Assembly (NCBI GenBank): GCA_017792465.1
Contig: CP051234.1
Coordinates: forward strand, 4,124,501-4,188,500
DNA length: 64,000 nt
Origin: Filomicrobium sp.
GTDB taxonomy: Bacteria; Pseudomonadota; Alphaproteobacteria; Rhizobiales; Hyphomicrobiaceae
Direction: 5' to 3'
Shown here: piece by piece, positions 1 through 9,262 of the stretch
Position numbering within the stretch: the first letter of the stretch is position 1
Layout: each line of letters begins with the position of its first letter
Position numbers and translations under genes: made by a program
The notes under the pieces: model-generated
What the model was told of the DNA's origin: nothing
What the model saw: only the letters and a program-made list of their open reading frames with translations
Database searches by the model: none

Positions 1-1
1 T

Positions 2-748
2 GAGATCGCTGCCGGACGTGGCGTCTATCTGGATTGCCGCGAGGCCATCGGCGCGGACTTCGCCAAGCGGTTCCCAACCGTCTATGGCTATTGCGTCGAA
101 GCCGGGCTCGATCCGCAGCATGATTTGTTGCCGGTGGCGCCGGCCGCGCACTACCACATGGGCGGTATCGCGACTGACCTTAAAGGACGATCGAGCGTCG
201 AAGGATTATGGGCGGTCGGTGAGGTGGCCTGTACGGGTCTGCATGGCGGCAACAGGCTCGCGTCCAACTCGCTTCTCGAAGCGGTGGTGATCGCGGCGCG
301 CGCGGCGGCGGACATCGCGAAGCTTGCTGACGGCGCCGAGGATCTTGGACCGGTTGCGTTGACGCGCTTTGAAGATCTCAAGATCGCCAACAAGGCGCAG
401 CGTGGTGAGTTGCTCGAAGAAATTCGCATCATTATGAGCCGCGATGCCGGCGTCATTCGCGACCGTGCCGGATTGCGGCGGGCGTTCAACCGTCTCACCA
501 GGATCGAGCAGGCCGGCAACGGCGATCTGGTGCTTGCCAACATGGCGTTGGCGGCTCGGTTTGTTGTCGGCTCGGCGCTCAAGCGGCGCGAAAGCCGAGG
601 TGCGCATTTTCGTAGCGATTATCCGCAGACCGAGGCCTATGCGCGGCATTCCCTTCTGCGGTTGGGTGATCTCGAAGAACTCTATCAATGCACGCGCAAT
701 AGCGAGATCGATTGCGACGGCGAAGAAGCAACCGTTTGGGCGCAATGA
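2..748 (+). CDS. nadB: L-aspartate oxidase, C-terminal part (5' end outside window)
   Basis: This flavoprotein oxidises L-aspartate to iminoaspartate, the first step of de novo NAD synthesis. The window opens inside the gene, and frame 2 is open from the first bases, so about 248 C-terminal residues are visible. Family hallmarks are APAAHYHMGGI, which belongs to the substrate/FAD-binding region, and HGGNRLASNSLLE. A helical C-terminal domain rich in Arg and Glu follows. The stop codon overlaps the nadC start as ATGA, so the two genes are translationally coupled. A nadA gene would be expected upstream, outside the window. The identification is firm; only the missing N-terminus cannot be judged. 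Confidence 0.95.
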   Translation, partial: EIAAGRGVYLDCREAIGADFAKRFPTVYGYCVEAGLDPQHDLLPVAPAAHYHMGGIATDLKGRSSVEGLWAVGEVACTGLHGGNRLASNSLLEAVVIAARAAADIAKLADGAEDLGPVALTRFEDLKIANKAQRGELLEEIRIIMSRDAGVIRDRAGLRRAFNRLTRIEQAGNGDLVLANMALAARFVVGSALKRRESRGAHFRSDYPQTEAYARHSLLRLGDLEELYQCTRNSEIDCDGEEATVWAQ

Positions 749-1629
749 GTTCGAAAACTTCACATCGCTCAAAGATGGTGCTGTCGCCCCTGCCGCGTGG
801 CCTCGTTGACAAAGCTGTCGAGGCTGCACTTGCCGAAGACCTCGGCTTGGCCGGTGACATCACGACGGATGCGTGTGTGCCTGCCGATGCGCGCGCGGTT
901 GCCGTAGTTGCGGCGCGGCGACCGGGGGTGATCTCAGGACTACAGCTGGCAGAAGCAGCGTTCAAAGCAATTGATGCCAGTGTGGAGTTTGAGACTGTTC
1001 TCAAGGATGGCGCACAAGCTGCTCCCGGAGACGAGGTCGCGCGCATTTCCGGCAAGGCGCGGGCGTTGCTGACGGCGGAACGCGTGGCGCTCAATTTCAT
1101 GGGCCGCATGAGCGGGATCGCGACGCTGACGCGGTCTTATGTTGAAGCGATTACGGGAACGGGCGCATTCATTGCCGACACGCGCAAGACGACCCCGGGT
1201 TTACGCGCGTTCGAGAAATATGCAGTTCGCTGCGGCGGCGGGCACAATCACCGAACCGGGCTGTTCGATGCGATCCTGATCAAGGACAATCATATCGTGG
1301 CGGCGGGCGGTGCAGCGCAGGCGATCAAGGCGGCGCGCGCCCATGGCGGGCATATGGTGAAGATCGAGATCGAGGTCGATACGCTCGATCAGCTTCGCGC
1401 GGTTTTGCCGTTCGGTCCGGATGTTGTTTTGCTCGACAACATGTCTCTTGATGAGTTGCGCGAAGCTGTTTCGCTTGCCAAGGGCCAAGCGCTTCTTGAA
1501 GCCTCAGGCGGGGTCAATCTCGAGACCGTACGCGGCATCGCTGAAACGGGGGTCGATCTCATTTCGGTCGGTGCGTTGACGCATTCCGCACCGGTACTTG
1601 ATCTCGGGCTTGATTTCAAGTCGGCTTGA
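745..1629 (+). CDS. nadC: Nicotinate-nucleotide pyrophosphorylase (carboxylating)
   Basis: Quinolinate phosphoribosyltransferase converts quinolinate and PRPP into nicotinate mononucleotide, pyrophosphate and CO2, after NadB and NadA in NAD synthesis. The protein has 294 residues, normal for the family. Signature segments are DTRKTTPG (about 145-152), CGGGHNHR (163-170) and KDNH (180-183), the last two lining the substrate pocket. A C-terminal glycine-rich GGVN and SVGALTHS segment matches the phosphate-binding end of the barrel. I chose the ATG at 745 because it overlaps the nadB stop (ATGA). An in-frame start at 712 would overlap nadB further, and an ATG at 775 is another possibility. Confidence 0.95.
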   Translation: MSSKTSHRSKMVLSPLPRGLVDKAVEAALAEDLGLAGDITTDACVPADARAVAVVAARRPGVISGLQLAEAAFKAIDASVEFETVLKDGAQAAPGDEVARISGKARALLTAERVALNFMGRMSGIATLTRSYVEAITGTGAFIADTRKTTPGLRAFEKYAVRCGGGHNHRTGLFDAILIKDNHIVAAGGAAQAIKAARAHGGHMVKIEIEVDTLDQLRAVLPFGPDVVLLDNMSLDELREAVSLAKGQALLEASGGVNLETVRGIAETGVDLISVGALTHSAPVLDLGLDFKSA

Positions 1630-1659
1630 GCGCGGGTGCGCCTTTTCCAACTTGATTGT

Positions 1660-2631
1660 TCATCGTTTCGGTGCGGCGGCACGTAGTAACCGGTCGTTGA
1701 TTGCGCCGCCGATGCCTGTCCATGGAATCGGCATCGCAGCAATCGAACCGCAGCCGGCGCTATCAAGCTCTCGCAGTGCAGAAAATAGATTGGCTGCGGC
1801 TTCCCTGAGATCTCCCGCCTCGCTCAGGTTGATGACGGGACCGCTGCTTGGCGGAACGTCGGGGCCGAATGCGAGGAGGGCTTCACCGGGTTCTGGGCGA
1901 TCGACGTTGAGGCGCAGGCGGGCCTTTGGCGCATAGTGGCTTGAAAGCTGTCCTGGTGCAGAAGGCGCGTGATCGTTTGAGACCTGACCGATGGCCACAG
2001 GGGCGATGGCGGTTGCGATTTCGATGTTGTCAGGCGTGATGCTGCCGGGGCGGAGCAGGACTGGCGGCTGGTTTTCATCTTCACAGAAGGCGAGGACGGT
2101 CGATTCAATTCCAACCGGACAAGGGCCCGCATCGAGGATCAGGTCGACACTTTCCGACAAATCTTCAGCGACGTGTTCGGCGGTTGTCGGGCTGACGTGT
2201 CCGGACCGATTGGCGGACGGTGCGGCAAGCGGAAGTCCGGCTTTTTCCAAAAGCTCCCGGGCTATGGGGTGTCCGGGGACGCGGATTGCAACGCTTGTCA
2301 GCCCAGCCGTTACAAGGTCACTCAATCCGGAGTTTTCGCGGCGCGGGAGAACCAACGTTAGAGGTCCCGGCCAGAATGCGTTTGCGAGCTTGCGCGCGGC
2401 GTCATTGAACTCAGCCAGCGTTTCGGCTGTTGCGAGGTCGGCGACGTGGACGATGAGGGGGTTGAACTGCGGGCGGCCTTTTGCCTCGAAAACACGGGCG
2501 ACGGCCGTGCCGTCTTTGGCATTGGCTGCGAGCCCGTAGACGGTTTCGGTGGGCATCGCAACAATCCCGCCGTCAGTAAGGATTTCCGCGGCTTTGGCGA
2601 TTGCGGCCTGGTTGGCAGTCAAGATTTCCAT
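1660..2631 (-). CDS. tsaC: L-threonylcarbamoyladenylate synthase (Sua5/YrdC family)
   Basis: The enzyme makes threonylcarbamoyl-AMP from threonine, bicarbonate and ATP, for the universal t6A37 modification of ANN-decoding tRNAs. The 323-residue protein has the long Sua5 layout: an N-terminal YrdC domain (about 1-200) joined to a C-terminal Sua5 domain, unlike the short E. coli TsaC. Visible motifs are PTETVYGLA (27-35), KGRP (51-54) and SANRSGHVSPT in the nucleotide-binding region. I chose the ATG at 2631 because homology begins at MEILTANQAAI; an in-frame extension to 2751 adds unrelated sequence. The gene runs opposite to its neighbours, convergent with nadC and divergent from the acyl-CoA dehydrogenase. 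The name sua5 would be equally apt. Confidence 0.92.
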   Translation of the reverse strand: MEILTANQAAIAKAAEILTDGGIVAMPTETVYGLAANAKDGTAVARVFEAKGRPQFNPLIVHVADLATAETLAEFNDAARKLANAFWPGPLTLVLPRRENSGLSDLVTAGLTSVAIRVPGHPIARELLEKAGLPLAAPSANRSGHVSPTTAEHVAEDLSESVDLILDAGPCPVGIESTVLAFCEDENQPPVLLRPGSITPDNIEIATAIAPVAIGQVSNDHAPSAPGQLSSHYAPKARLRLNVDRPEPGEALLAFGPDVPPSSGPVINLSEAGDLREAAANLFSALRELDSAGCGSIAAMPIPWTGIGGAINDRLLRAAAPKR

Positions 2632-2758
2632 AAGTCTCAGCGCTACTTCCCAGGCGTGCAATTGCCCGTCTTCGCGGGCTGTGCTTTGTTTCGGGCATTG
2701 TAAAACAGGCCCGTCGAAAATTCCATTTTTCCGGGCCGCAATCGAGGCCAAGAAGCTG

Positions 2759-4549
2759 ATGGCATATCAACCGCCTGTCAACGATATCCTGTTTGCGCTG
2801 AAATCGGCCTGCGGGTTCGATGAACTCTTGAACGAGGGGCTTTATCAGGGGCTCGATCAGGAAACGATCGAGGCGGTCGTGACGGAAGCGGGGCGTTTTG
2901 CAGCTGAGGTTCTTGATCCGCTGAACCAAATCGGTGATCGCCAGGGCTCGCAGCTTGCCGATGGAACGGTCGCAACGCCGAAGGGCTGGAAAGAGGCTTA
3001 TCGGGCGTTTGCGGATTCAGGGTGGAGTGCGCTGCCGTGCCCGGAAGAATTCGGCGGACAGGAATTGCCGCAGGTCGTTTCGACGGCGGTGTGCGAACTG
3101 TGGAACTCCGCCAACCTGGCGTTCGGACTTTGTCCTTTGCTGACGCAGGGCGCGATCGACGCGATTGAGATTGGCGGCTCGGAGGCACTTAAGGCGAAAT
3201 ACCTGCCGAAGCTCGTTTCGGGCGAATGGTCGGGGACGATGAATCTCACCGAGCCGCAGGCGGGTTCGGATCTTGGTGCATTGACGACCAAGGCCGAGCC
3301 GGTGGGCGATGGGACTTATAAGATCCTTGGCACCAAGATCTTCATCACCTATGGCGATCACGAGATGACCGACAACATCATTCACCTGGTGTTGGCGCGA
3401 TTGCCCGATGCGCCGCCAGGCACCAAAGGCATCTCTCTCTTTCTGGTCCCCAAAAGGCTCGTCAATGAGGATGGCTCTTTGGGTGAGCGCAACGATGTCG
3501 TGTGCACCGGGCTTGAAGAAAAGCTCGGCATTCACGCGAGCCCGACATGCGTGATGACCTACGGCGAAAAAGGCGGCGCGATCGGTTATCTTGTCGGCGA
3601 AGAAAATCGTGGTCTTGCGACCATGTTCATCATGATGAATGCGGCCAGGCTTGCGGTTGGTGTGCAAGGCGTTTCGGTTGCCGAGCGGGCAACGCAGCGG
3701 GCGGTCGAATACGCCAACGAACGCCAGCAGGGCAAGGCTCTGTCAGGTGGCGGCTATCCCGCTGCGATCGTGCATCACGCCGACGTGCGGCGGATGTTAC
3801 TGACGATGCAGGCGATGACACAAGCCGCGCGCTCGATCTGCCTGGTAACGGCGCGGGAAACGGATATTGCGCGCCTTGCCGAAGATCCTGGCCGGCGTGC
3901 CAAAGCGCTGGCGCGGGTGGCGCTGTTGACGCCGGTTGCCAAGGCGTTCTCGACCGACATCGGCTGCGAAGTGGCGTCCCTTGGCGTGCAGGTGCATGGC
4001 GGCATGGGTTTTGTTGAGGAAACGGGTGCGGCGCAGTACTACCGCGACGCGCGCATCCTGCCGATCTACGAGGGCACGAACGGCATCCAAGCCATCGACC
4101 TGGTGGCGCGGAAGCTGCCGATGGAAGGCGGCGCGGTGCTTCGCGATTACCTGAATGAGCTTGGCGCGATCGTTCATGCGGTGGCCAACTCCAATCGCCC
4201 TGAATTCGGCGACATGGCCGAACGTTTAAGCGATGCTCTGACGGCGTTGGGCGGAGCCTCGAAGTGGATGGGCGAACAACTGCAAACGAACCCTGAGGCG
4301 GCCCTTGCCGGCGCGACGCCTTATCTTCGGTTGTTCGGGATCGTTGCAGGTGGATGTTATCTCGCTAGCGGTGCGCTTGCAGTGGCGCGCGACGGTGGTG
4401 AAGGTTTGCCGGACGGCGGCGCGAAGTACGTCGACATGGCTCGCTTTTTTGCGGAGACGGTTGCTGTCACCGGGCCGGGGCTTGCCGCGGTCGTCGTTAA
4501 AGGGGCGGACTCCTTGCTTTCTGTCCCCGTTGAAAGATTTTCGGCATGA
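2759..4549 (+). CDS. Acyl-CoA dehydrogenase with C-terminal extension (DmdC-like)
   Basis: This FAD-dependent enzyme introduces the alpha,beta double bond into an acyl-CoA. The 596-residue protein is longer than classical 380-residue family members: it has an N-terminal acyl-CoA dehydrogenase segment, the core domains and an extra C-terminal domain of about 120 residues, as in FadE-like and 3-methylmercaptopropionyl-CoA dehydrogenases. The middle domain shows MNLTEPQAGSDLGAL, and the candidate catalytic Glu is E438 in IYEGTNGIQ. The ATG at 2759 is chosen because MAYQPPVNDI is the typical family start; upstream in-frame codons overlap tsaC. The stop overlaps the next gene's ATG (ATGA), so a beta-oxidation-type pair is made together. 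The actual substrate cannot be told from sequence. Confidence 0.9.
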   Translation: MAYQPPVNDILFALKSACGFDELLNEGLYQGLDQETIEAVVTEAGRFAAEVLDPLNQIGDRQGSQLADGTVATPKGWKEAYRAFADSGWSALPCPEEFGGQELPQVVSTAVCELWNSANLAFGLCPLLTQGAIDAIEIGGSEALKAKYLPKLVSGEWSGTMNLTEPQAGSDLGALTTKAEPVGDGTYKILGTKIFITYGDHEMTDNIIHLVLARLPDAPPGTKGISLFLVPKRLVNEDGSLGERNDVVCTGLEEKLGIHASPTCVMTYGEKGGAIGYLVGEENRGLATMFIMMNAARLAVGVQGVSVAERATQRAVEYANERQQGKALSGGGYPAAIVHHADVRRMLLTMQAMTQAARSICLVTARETDIARLAEDPGRRAKALARVALLTPVAKAFSTDIGCEVASLGVQVHGGMGFVEETGAAQYYRDARILPIYEGTNGIQAIDLVARKLPMEGGAVLRDYLNELGAIVHAVANSNRPEFGDMAERLSDALTALGGASKWMGEQLQTNPEAALAGATPYLRLFGIVAGGCYLASGALAVARDGGEGLPDGGAKYVDMARFFAETVAVTGPGLAAVVVKGADSLLSVPVERFSA

Positions 4550-5316
4550 GTGAAGTTTTGATCGAAGCGAACTTGGCAGAACGGATGAACATCATCCGGC
4601 TCGCGCGGCCAGAAAAGAAGAACGCTTTGTCGGCGGCGATGTATGAGGCGCTTTGCGATGCGCTCGATGCGGGCGAGCGGGATATCTCGACGCGCGTACA
4701 TGTGCTGTTCGGGTCCGGTGGTGTCTTTTCGGCCGGTAACGACATTTCGGATTTCGTCACTGAGAGCGGTGAATTCGATGCCGCGCGTGCGGGGGATGGA
4801 TTTCAATCGGTGATGCGTTTCTTGCGGTTATTACCGATGCTGCGGAAACCGGTTGTTGCGGGTGTCGATGGGTTGGCTGTCGGCGTCGGAACAACGGTTC
4901 TTTTTCATTGCGATCTTGTATTTGCCAGCCACCGGGCAATCTTTTCGACGCCGTTTACGGATCTCGGTCTTGTGCCGGAAGCGGGCTCCAGCTTGTTGGC
5001 GCCGAGGCGGCTTGGGTATGCGCGGGCGTTTGAGCTGTTGGTGCTGGGTGAAGCCTTCAGTGCGCAACGGATGCTGGAAGCCGGTCTTCTTAATGCCGTA
5101 ACAGAGCCGGAAGTTGTCGAGGAGATGGCGCTGGCTGCCGCGCGGAGGCTCGCTGACAAACCGGCGACAGCAGTTGCAATGTCTCGATCGTTGCTGCGCG
5201 GCGACCTTGCGCAACTTGGCGAACGGATCGAAGCGGAAGTGCGCGTCTTCAAGGAGCGGCTGCGTTCCGAGGAAGCCCAGGGGGCCTTCAAGGCGTTTCT
5301 CAATCGCCGCAGTTAA
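4546..5316 (+). CDS. Enoyl-CoA hydratase/isomerase (crotonase family)
   Basis: The crotonase-fold protein of 256 residues probably hydrates or isomerises the enoyl-CoA made by the preceding dehydrogenase, with which it overlaps by four bases. The oxyanion-hole signature is visible as GGVFSAGNDISDF (about 57-69) and GVDGLAVGVGTT (about 105). The Glu in LGLVPEAGSS matches the second catalytic Glu of rat enoyl-CoA hydratase. The first catalytic Glu position is not obvious, so an isomerase, or a role like DmdD, is possible. The pairing with a long acyl-CoA dehydrogenase suggests one short catabolic operon, but the pathway is not fixed by the sequence. Confidence 0.87.
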   Translation: MSEVLIEANLAERMNIIRLARPEKKNALSAAMYEALCDALDAGERDISTRVHVLFGSGGVFSAGNDISDFVTESGEFDAARAGDGFQSVMRFLRLLPMLRKPVVAGVDGLAVGVGTTVLFHCDLVFASHRAIFSTPFTDLGLVPEAGSSLLAPRRLGYARAFELLVLGEAFSAQRMLEAGLLNAVTEPEVVEEMALAAARRLADKPATAVAMSRSLLRGDLAQLGERIEAEVRVFKERLRSEEAQGAFKAFLNRRS

Positions 5317-5388
5317 GCTCCGGTTTAGGCGCTTTTTGGAACTTTATGAGGGGTGAGCCGCTCCAGCGGTTTCAGGAGAATAGGCGCG

Positions 5389-6915
5389 ATGACTGTCGGC
5401 GTGTTTCGTAATTGGCTTGTGGCGCTTGTGGCTTGCGCTGCGGTCGTGACCCTTGCGCCTCAGCCGACGCAAGCGCATTGGCTGACGAAAGTTCTGAAAG
5501 AGGCCGGCGAACTGGGCCAGGATGCCGCCGGGACTGCGGCTCGTTTCGGCACCGGCAAAATCGATGATGTCGCGTCATTGGCGAAAGTTTTGCCGAAGCC
5601 GCATATCGGCAAGCACGCGTTCGCGGTGCATGCAACTCCGGAAGGTCATTGGAAATTCGTCAGCCATGACGGTCAGGCGTTCACGGCGGCGACGCCCGAT
5701 GAAATGGCGCGCGCTGTCAAAGTGCTGGCGCCGGAGGCTGATAGTGGCGCATCAATCAGCCTTTATCTGACCGAAGAGTCTGTTTTCTCGCGGGCTGAGC
5801 ATATCGGCGATCTGCCGAAGGGCGCGAAGCTCAATATGCTGGCGGGTCGAAAATCCTATTCGCTGGAAGTGCGTGCGGGCGCGGGAGGCGCGTCGCAACT
5901 TCATGCGCGGGTGCGGAGCAACGTCCTGCTCAGCGTCACGAACCGTGCCGACTTTGCCGAAGCGGTCTGGCAGCTCGACCGGGCGATGTCGAAGGCGGAT
6001 ATCCGCGTCCTGTCGCTGAAGGCCGACGGTCCGATTTCATTGTCGCCTGCACCAAAACGCGCAAAGGGCAGCGACGTGCCGCTTTCCGACGTGATCGATC
6101 CGGCGAAGTTGTCGGAGGCGATGTCATCCATTCGCGGACAGACGGCGCTTCTCACCGGGCGGATCGAAGGCGATCTCGTGCATGTTCTGCCGACCAATGG
6201 GCCTGCGCAAACGTTGTCCTTGAGCGACATTCGCAAGGCGGCAACGGCAGCCGACGTCAATCTTGTGGTCTTGCATTCTGCCAAGCCCCTGCAGCCGGGA
6301 GCGCAGAATTGGTTGTGGCAGACAGTGCAAGTCGGCGGGCTTGATACGGCTCTGAAAAAGACGACGTTCGGCGATTTTGTCGATGCGCTGGCAGGAGGCC
6401 GCGGCCAACTCGTCGTGCGGGTTGAAACAGGTGTCCAAGGCGGCCGGGTGCGTCTGGAGGCGCTGCCTGATGCCAAGGGGTTCGATGTCGTCGACAGCGT
6501 GGGAACGTGGGTCGGCGATGCCGTCTCGGAGGTTGCCGGGCATGTCGTGACCGAAGGCGTCAGTGCGTTTGCGAATTCGAAAGCCCGTCAGAAGGAACTC
6601 AATGACCGTTTCGTTCCAGGCATTCCCTCCGACTATCAGTTCTACGTGATTGCTGCGGTGGTCATGGGATTGATCGGGTTTCGTGTGGCGGCGGCCTGGT
6701 GGCGTCGGATTTGGCCGGAGGAACAACGGGGCGAATACCGCAGCTCTTTTGGTTATGGCGCGGCCTGGGCGGTGCGATGGCTGGTTTTCCTTTTGATCTT
6801 TCTGCCGATCGTCGGGCCGTTTGCGCTGCTGGCGCACGTCGCACTGAAGCTTTGGGATATTCTGCTTTTCCCGTGGCGTTTAATGCGGCAAGTTTTTGGT
6901 CCGAAAAGCGCGTGA
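5389..6915 (+). CDS. Secreted or membrane-anchored protein of unknown function
   Basis: I do not recognise this 508-residue protein. It starts with a signal peptide-like segment (residues 1 to about 32: short basic start, hydrophobic LVALVACAAVVTLAP, then PTQA). A long, probably periplasmic region of about 380 residues follows. Near the C-terminus lie two or three hydrophobic spans, FYVIAAVVMGLIGFRVAA and WLVFLLIFLPIVGPFALLAHV. The topology suggests an exported domain tethered by C-terminal helices. A purine-rich CAGGAG sequence lies about ten bases before the ATG at 5389, supporting that start over one at 5353. It follows the enoyl-CoA hydratase by 72 bases and may share its transcript. No catalytic motif is apparent. 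Confidence 0.75.
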   Translation: MTVGVFRNWLVALVACAAVVTLAPQPTQAHWLTKVLKEAGELGQDAAGTAARFGTGKIDDVASLAKVLPKPHIGKHAFAVHATPEGHWKFVSHDGQAFTAATPDEMARAVKVLAPEADSGASISLYLTEESVFSRAEHIGDLPKGAKLNMLAGRKSYSLEVRAGAGGASQLHARVRSNVLLSVTNRADFAEAVWQLDRAMSKADIRVLSLKADGPISLSPAPKRAKGSDVPLSDVIDPAKLSEAMSSIRGQTALLTGRIEGDLVHVLPTNGPAQTLSLSDIRKAATAADVNLVVLHSAKPLQPGAQNWLWQTVQVGGLDTALKKTTFGDFVDALAGGRGQLVVRVETGVQGGRVRLEALPDAKGFDVVDSVGTWVGDAVSEVAGHVVTEGVSAFANSKARQKELNDRFVPGIPSDYQFYVIAAVVMGLIGFRVAAAWWRRIWPEEQRGEYRSSFGYGAAWAVRWLVFLLIFLPIVGPFALLAHVALKLWDILLFPWRLMRQVFGPKSA

Positions 6916-6983
6916 GGTAAATCACCAGAGCCGGACGAAGCTCTTAGATCTCGCCGCCTGAGCCAAGGGAGGGGGAGAACGTT

Positions 6984-7865
6984 ATGAGCGAACTTGCGGG
7001 CAAGACGCTGCTGATTACCGGGGCGAGCCGGGGGATCGGGCTCGCTATCGGTCTGCGCGCCGCGCGCGATGGTGCGAATGTCGCGATCCTGGCCAAGACG
7101 GCGGAGCCGCATCCGAAACTTCCAGGCACGATCCATACGGCGGCTGCTGAGATTGAAGCCGCCGGTGGCAAGGCACTGGCGCTCCAGTGCGATATCCGAG
7201 ACGAAGCACAAATCGCCGAAGCCGTCGGCAAGACCCTCGACGCGTTTGGTGGGATCGACATTTGCGTGAACAACGCCTCGGCGATTTCGCTGACAAAGCT
7301 CGAAGATACCGAGGCGAAGCGGATTGACTTGATGTTTGGCATCAATGCGCGCGGGTCGATGCTGGTGACGAAAGCCTGTCTTCCGTATCTGAAGAAGGCA
7401 ACAAATCCGCATGTCCTGATGCTGTCGCCGCCCTTGGACATGAAGCCGCAATGGTTTGCAGGGCATGTGGCGTATTCGATTGCCAAATATGGAATGAGCC
7501 TTGCTGTGCTGGGGCTGGCGCGCGAACTTTCAGGTGACGGAATTGCCGTCAACGCCTTGTGGCCGCGCACGACGATTGCGACGGCGGCGATCGAAAACAT
7601 CCTTGGTGGCGACAAGCTGATGAAGATGAGCCGCAAGCCTGATATTCTGGCCGATGCCGCACACCTCGTCTTCTGTCAAGATGCGAAAAGCTTTTCGGGC
7701 CGGTTCCTGATCGATGACACGTTCTTGCATGAAGTCGGTGGCGTGAGCGATTTTGATGCTTACAAGGTCGTCCCGGATGCTCTGCTAGCGCCCGATTTCT
7801 TTGTCCCTGATGACATGCGTCCGCCGCCTGGAGTGCGGCTGGCGCCTGCTTCGATGCTGAAATAG
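6984..7865 (+). CDS. Short-chain dehydrogenase/reductase (HSDL2-like)
   Basis: This is a Rossmann-fold NAD(P)-dependent oxidoreductase of 293 residues. The cofactor loop is TGASRGIG (12-19), NNAS follows at about 97, and the catalytic pair is Y164 and K168 in YSIAK. The insert AKTAEPHPKLPGTIHTAAAEI after the second beta strand is typical of the hydroxysteroid dehydrogenase-like 2 (HSDL2) group, whose bacterial members are often linked with fatty acid metabolism. The substrate is unknown. A GGGAG ribosome site sits a few bases before the ATG. It lies on the same strand as the acyl-CoA genes and may extend their function, although 68 bases separate it from the preceding gene. Confidence 0.9.
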   Translation: MSELAGKTLLITGASRGIGLAIGLRAARDGANVAILAKTAEPHPKLPGTIHTAAAEIEAAGGKALALQCDIRDEAQIAEAVGKTLDAFGGIDICVNNASAISLTKLEDTEAKRIDLMFGINARGSMLVTKACLPYLKKATNPHVLMLSPPLDMKPQWFAGHVAYSIAKYGMSLAVLGLARELSGDGIAVNALWPRTTIATAAIENILGGDKLMKMSRKPDILADAAHLVFCQDAKSFSGRFLIDDTFLHEVGGVSDFDAYKVVPDALLAPDFFVPDDMRPPPGVRLAPASMLK

Positions 7866-7975
7866 CAGAGAATTTTTCGTCGTTCGCGCCGCTTTGGGTG
7901 ACAGAAGGTCGCGCATTAGGCTATGGGTGATCCTTCGGGAATTCGAACAGAAACGCACAAAGAGCCGCTAAACGC

Positions 7976-8923
7976 ATGCCCACACTCCTCATTACCCACC
8001 CTTGCTTTGTCGAACACGATACCGGTCCGGGCCATCCAGAGCGTCCCGATCGGATGCGAGCGATCAACAAAGTCCTCGAGCACGACTTTTTCGAAGCGCT
8101 GGTGCGTGAAGAAGCTCCGCTGAGGGAGGATGTGGAAGAGCGCATTCTGCTCGCCCATCCCGACCGCTATCTGCAGATGATCAAGCGTTCGCGGCCGGAG
8201 CCGGGTGATGGGCTGATACATCTCGACGGCGATACGGTGATGTCGCCTGGGAGCTGGGAAGCGGCCGTGCGTGCGGTCAGCGCCGGTTTGCGCGCCGTCG
8301 ATGTAGTGATGGATGAGACGTCAGATATCCGCAATGCCTTCTGCCAGGTGCGCCCGTGCGGCCACCACGCCGAGACGGATCGGGCGATGGGTTTTTGTCT
8401 ATTCGCCAACGTTGCGATTGCGGCGATGTACGCGCGGGAGAAATACGGTCTCGATCGGGTGGCCGTGATCGATTTCGACGTTCATCACGGAAACGGTACG
8501 CAGGACATCTTCTGGTCGGAGAAAGATTTGTTTTTCGCCTCCACACACCAGATGCCGCTATTTCCAGGTACGGGCGCGCTGTCTGAGACCGGCGTCGGCA
8601 ATATCTGGAATGCGCCGCTGCGCTCCGGTGATAGTGGCGAGAAGTTCCGCGATGCGTTCGAATCGCGCATCTTTCCGGCGCTGAAGAATTTTAGTCCGGA
8701 TCTGATCCTTATTTCGGCTGGGTTCGATGCGCACAAGGACGACCCGCTGGCCAGTCTGATGCTGGTGGAAGCGGATTTCTTGTGGGCCACCGAAGAGCTT
8801 GTCGCTTATGCTGAGAAGCAATGCGGAGGTCGTGTCGTCTCGATGCTGGAAGGTGGCTATGACCTGACGGCGCTGGCGCGATCGGTCGGGGTGCATGTGC
8901 GGGCGCTGATGGACGCCAGCTAA
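7976..8923 (+). CDS. Histone deacetylase family protein (zinc amidohydrolase)
   Basis: The 315-residue protein belongs to the arginase/deacetylase fold, which in bacteria removes acyl groups from polyamines, acetoin-related substrates or proteins. It opens with HPCFVEHDTGPGHPERPDR, a class II-like start. It has the active-site His pair in RPCGHHAE and the zinc ligands in DFDVHHGNGTQDIF and SAGFDAHKDDPLA. The final EGGYD segment is also typical. It precedes xseB and dxs on the same strand. The order deacetylase-xseB-dxs is, from memory, common in Hyphomicrobiales. The physiological substrate cannot be assigned. Confidence 0.92.
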   Translation: MPTLLITHPCFVEHDTGPGHPERPDRMRAINKVLEHDFFEALVREEAPLREDVEERILLAHPDRYLQMIKRSRPEPGDGLIHLDGDTVMSPGSWEAAVRAVSAGLRAVDVVMDETSDIRNAFCQVRPCGHHAETDRAMGFCLFANVAIAAMYAREKYGLDRVAVIDFDVHHGNGTQDIFWSEKDLFFASTHQMPLFPGTGALSETGVGNIWNAPLRSGDSGEKFRDAFESRIFPALKNFSPDLILISAGFDAHKDDPLASLMLVEADFLWATEELVAYAEKQCGGRVVSMLEGGYDLTALARSVGVHVRALMDAS

Positions 8924-9004
8924 AGGGATAATCTTGGGAGGTTGTTGCGCTCAGTCGATACCGGCTTGGGTGAGCGGCGATAAGGCGAGAAGAAAGAAAG
9001 GGTT

Positions 9005-9262
9005 ATGGCGGAAAAGCAGGCGGATGCGCAGGTCGATATCTCGAAACTGAGCTTCGAGAAGGCGCTCGTTGAATTGGAAACTATCGTCGGCAAGCTCGAA
9101 CGGGGTGATGTCGAGCTGGAAGAATCGATTGTCATGTATGAGCGGGGCGAGGCGCTTAAGGCGCATTGCAACCGGTTGTTGGCGCAGGCCGAAGCCAAGG
9201 TGGAGAAGATTACCACCGATGCCGGCGGAAAGCCTGCCGGCAGCGAGCCGCTCGATCCTTGA
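9005..9262 (+). CDS. xseB: Exodeoxyribonuclease VII small subunit
   Basis: XseB is the small subunit that binds several copies per XseA to form exonuclease VII, a bidirectional single-strand DNA nuclease. The 85-residue protein has the family core [27 protein letters not shown] and then [18 protein letters not shown], a two-helix hairpin. Length and motif order are normal. The gene lies 81 bases after the deacetylase gene and 295 bases before dxs. A xseA gene is not visible in this window, so the partner must be encoded elsewhere. Confidence 0.94.
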   Translation: MAEKQADAQVDISKLSFEKALVELETIVGKLERGDVELEESIVMYERGEALKAHCNRLLAQAEAKVEKITTDAGGKPAGSEPLDP

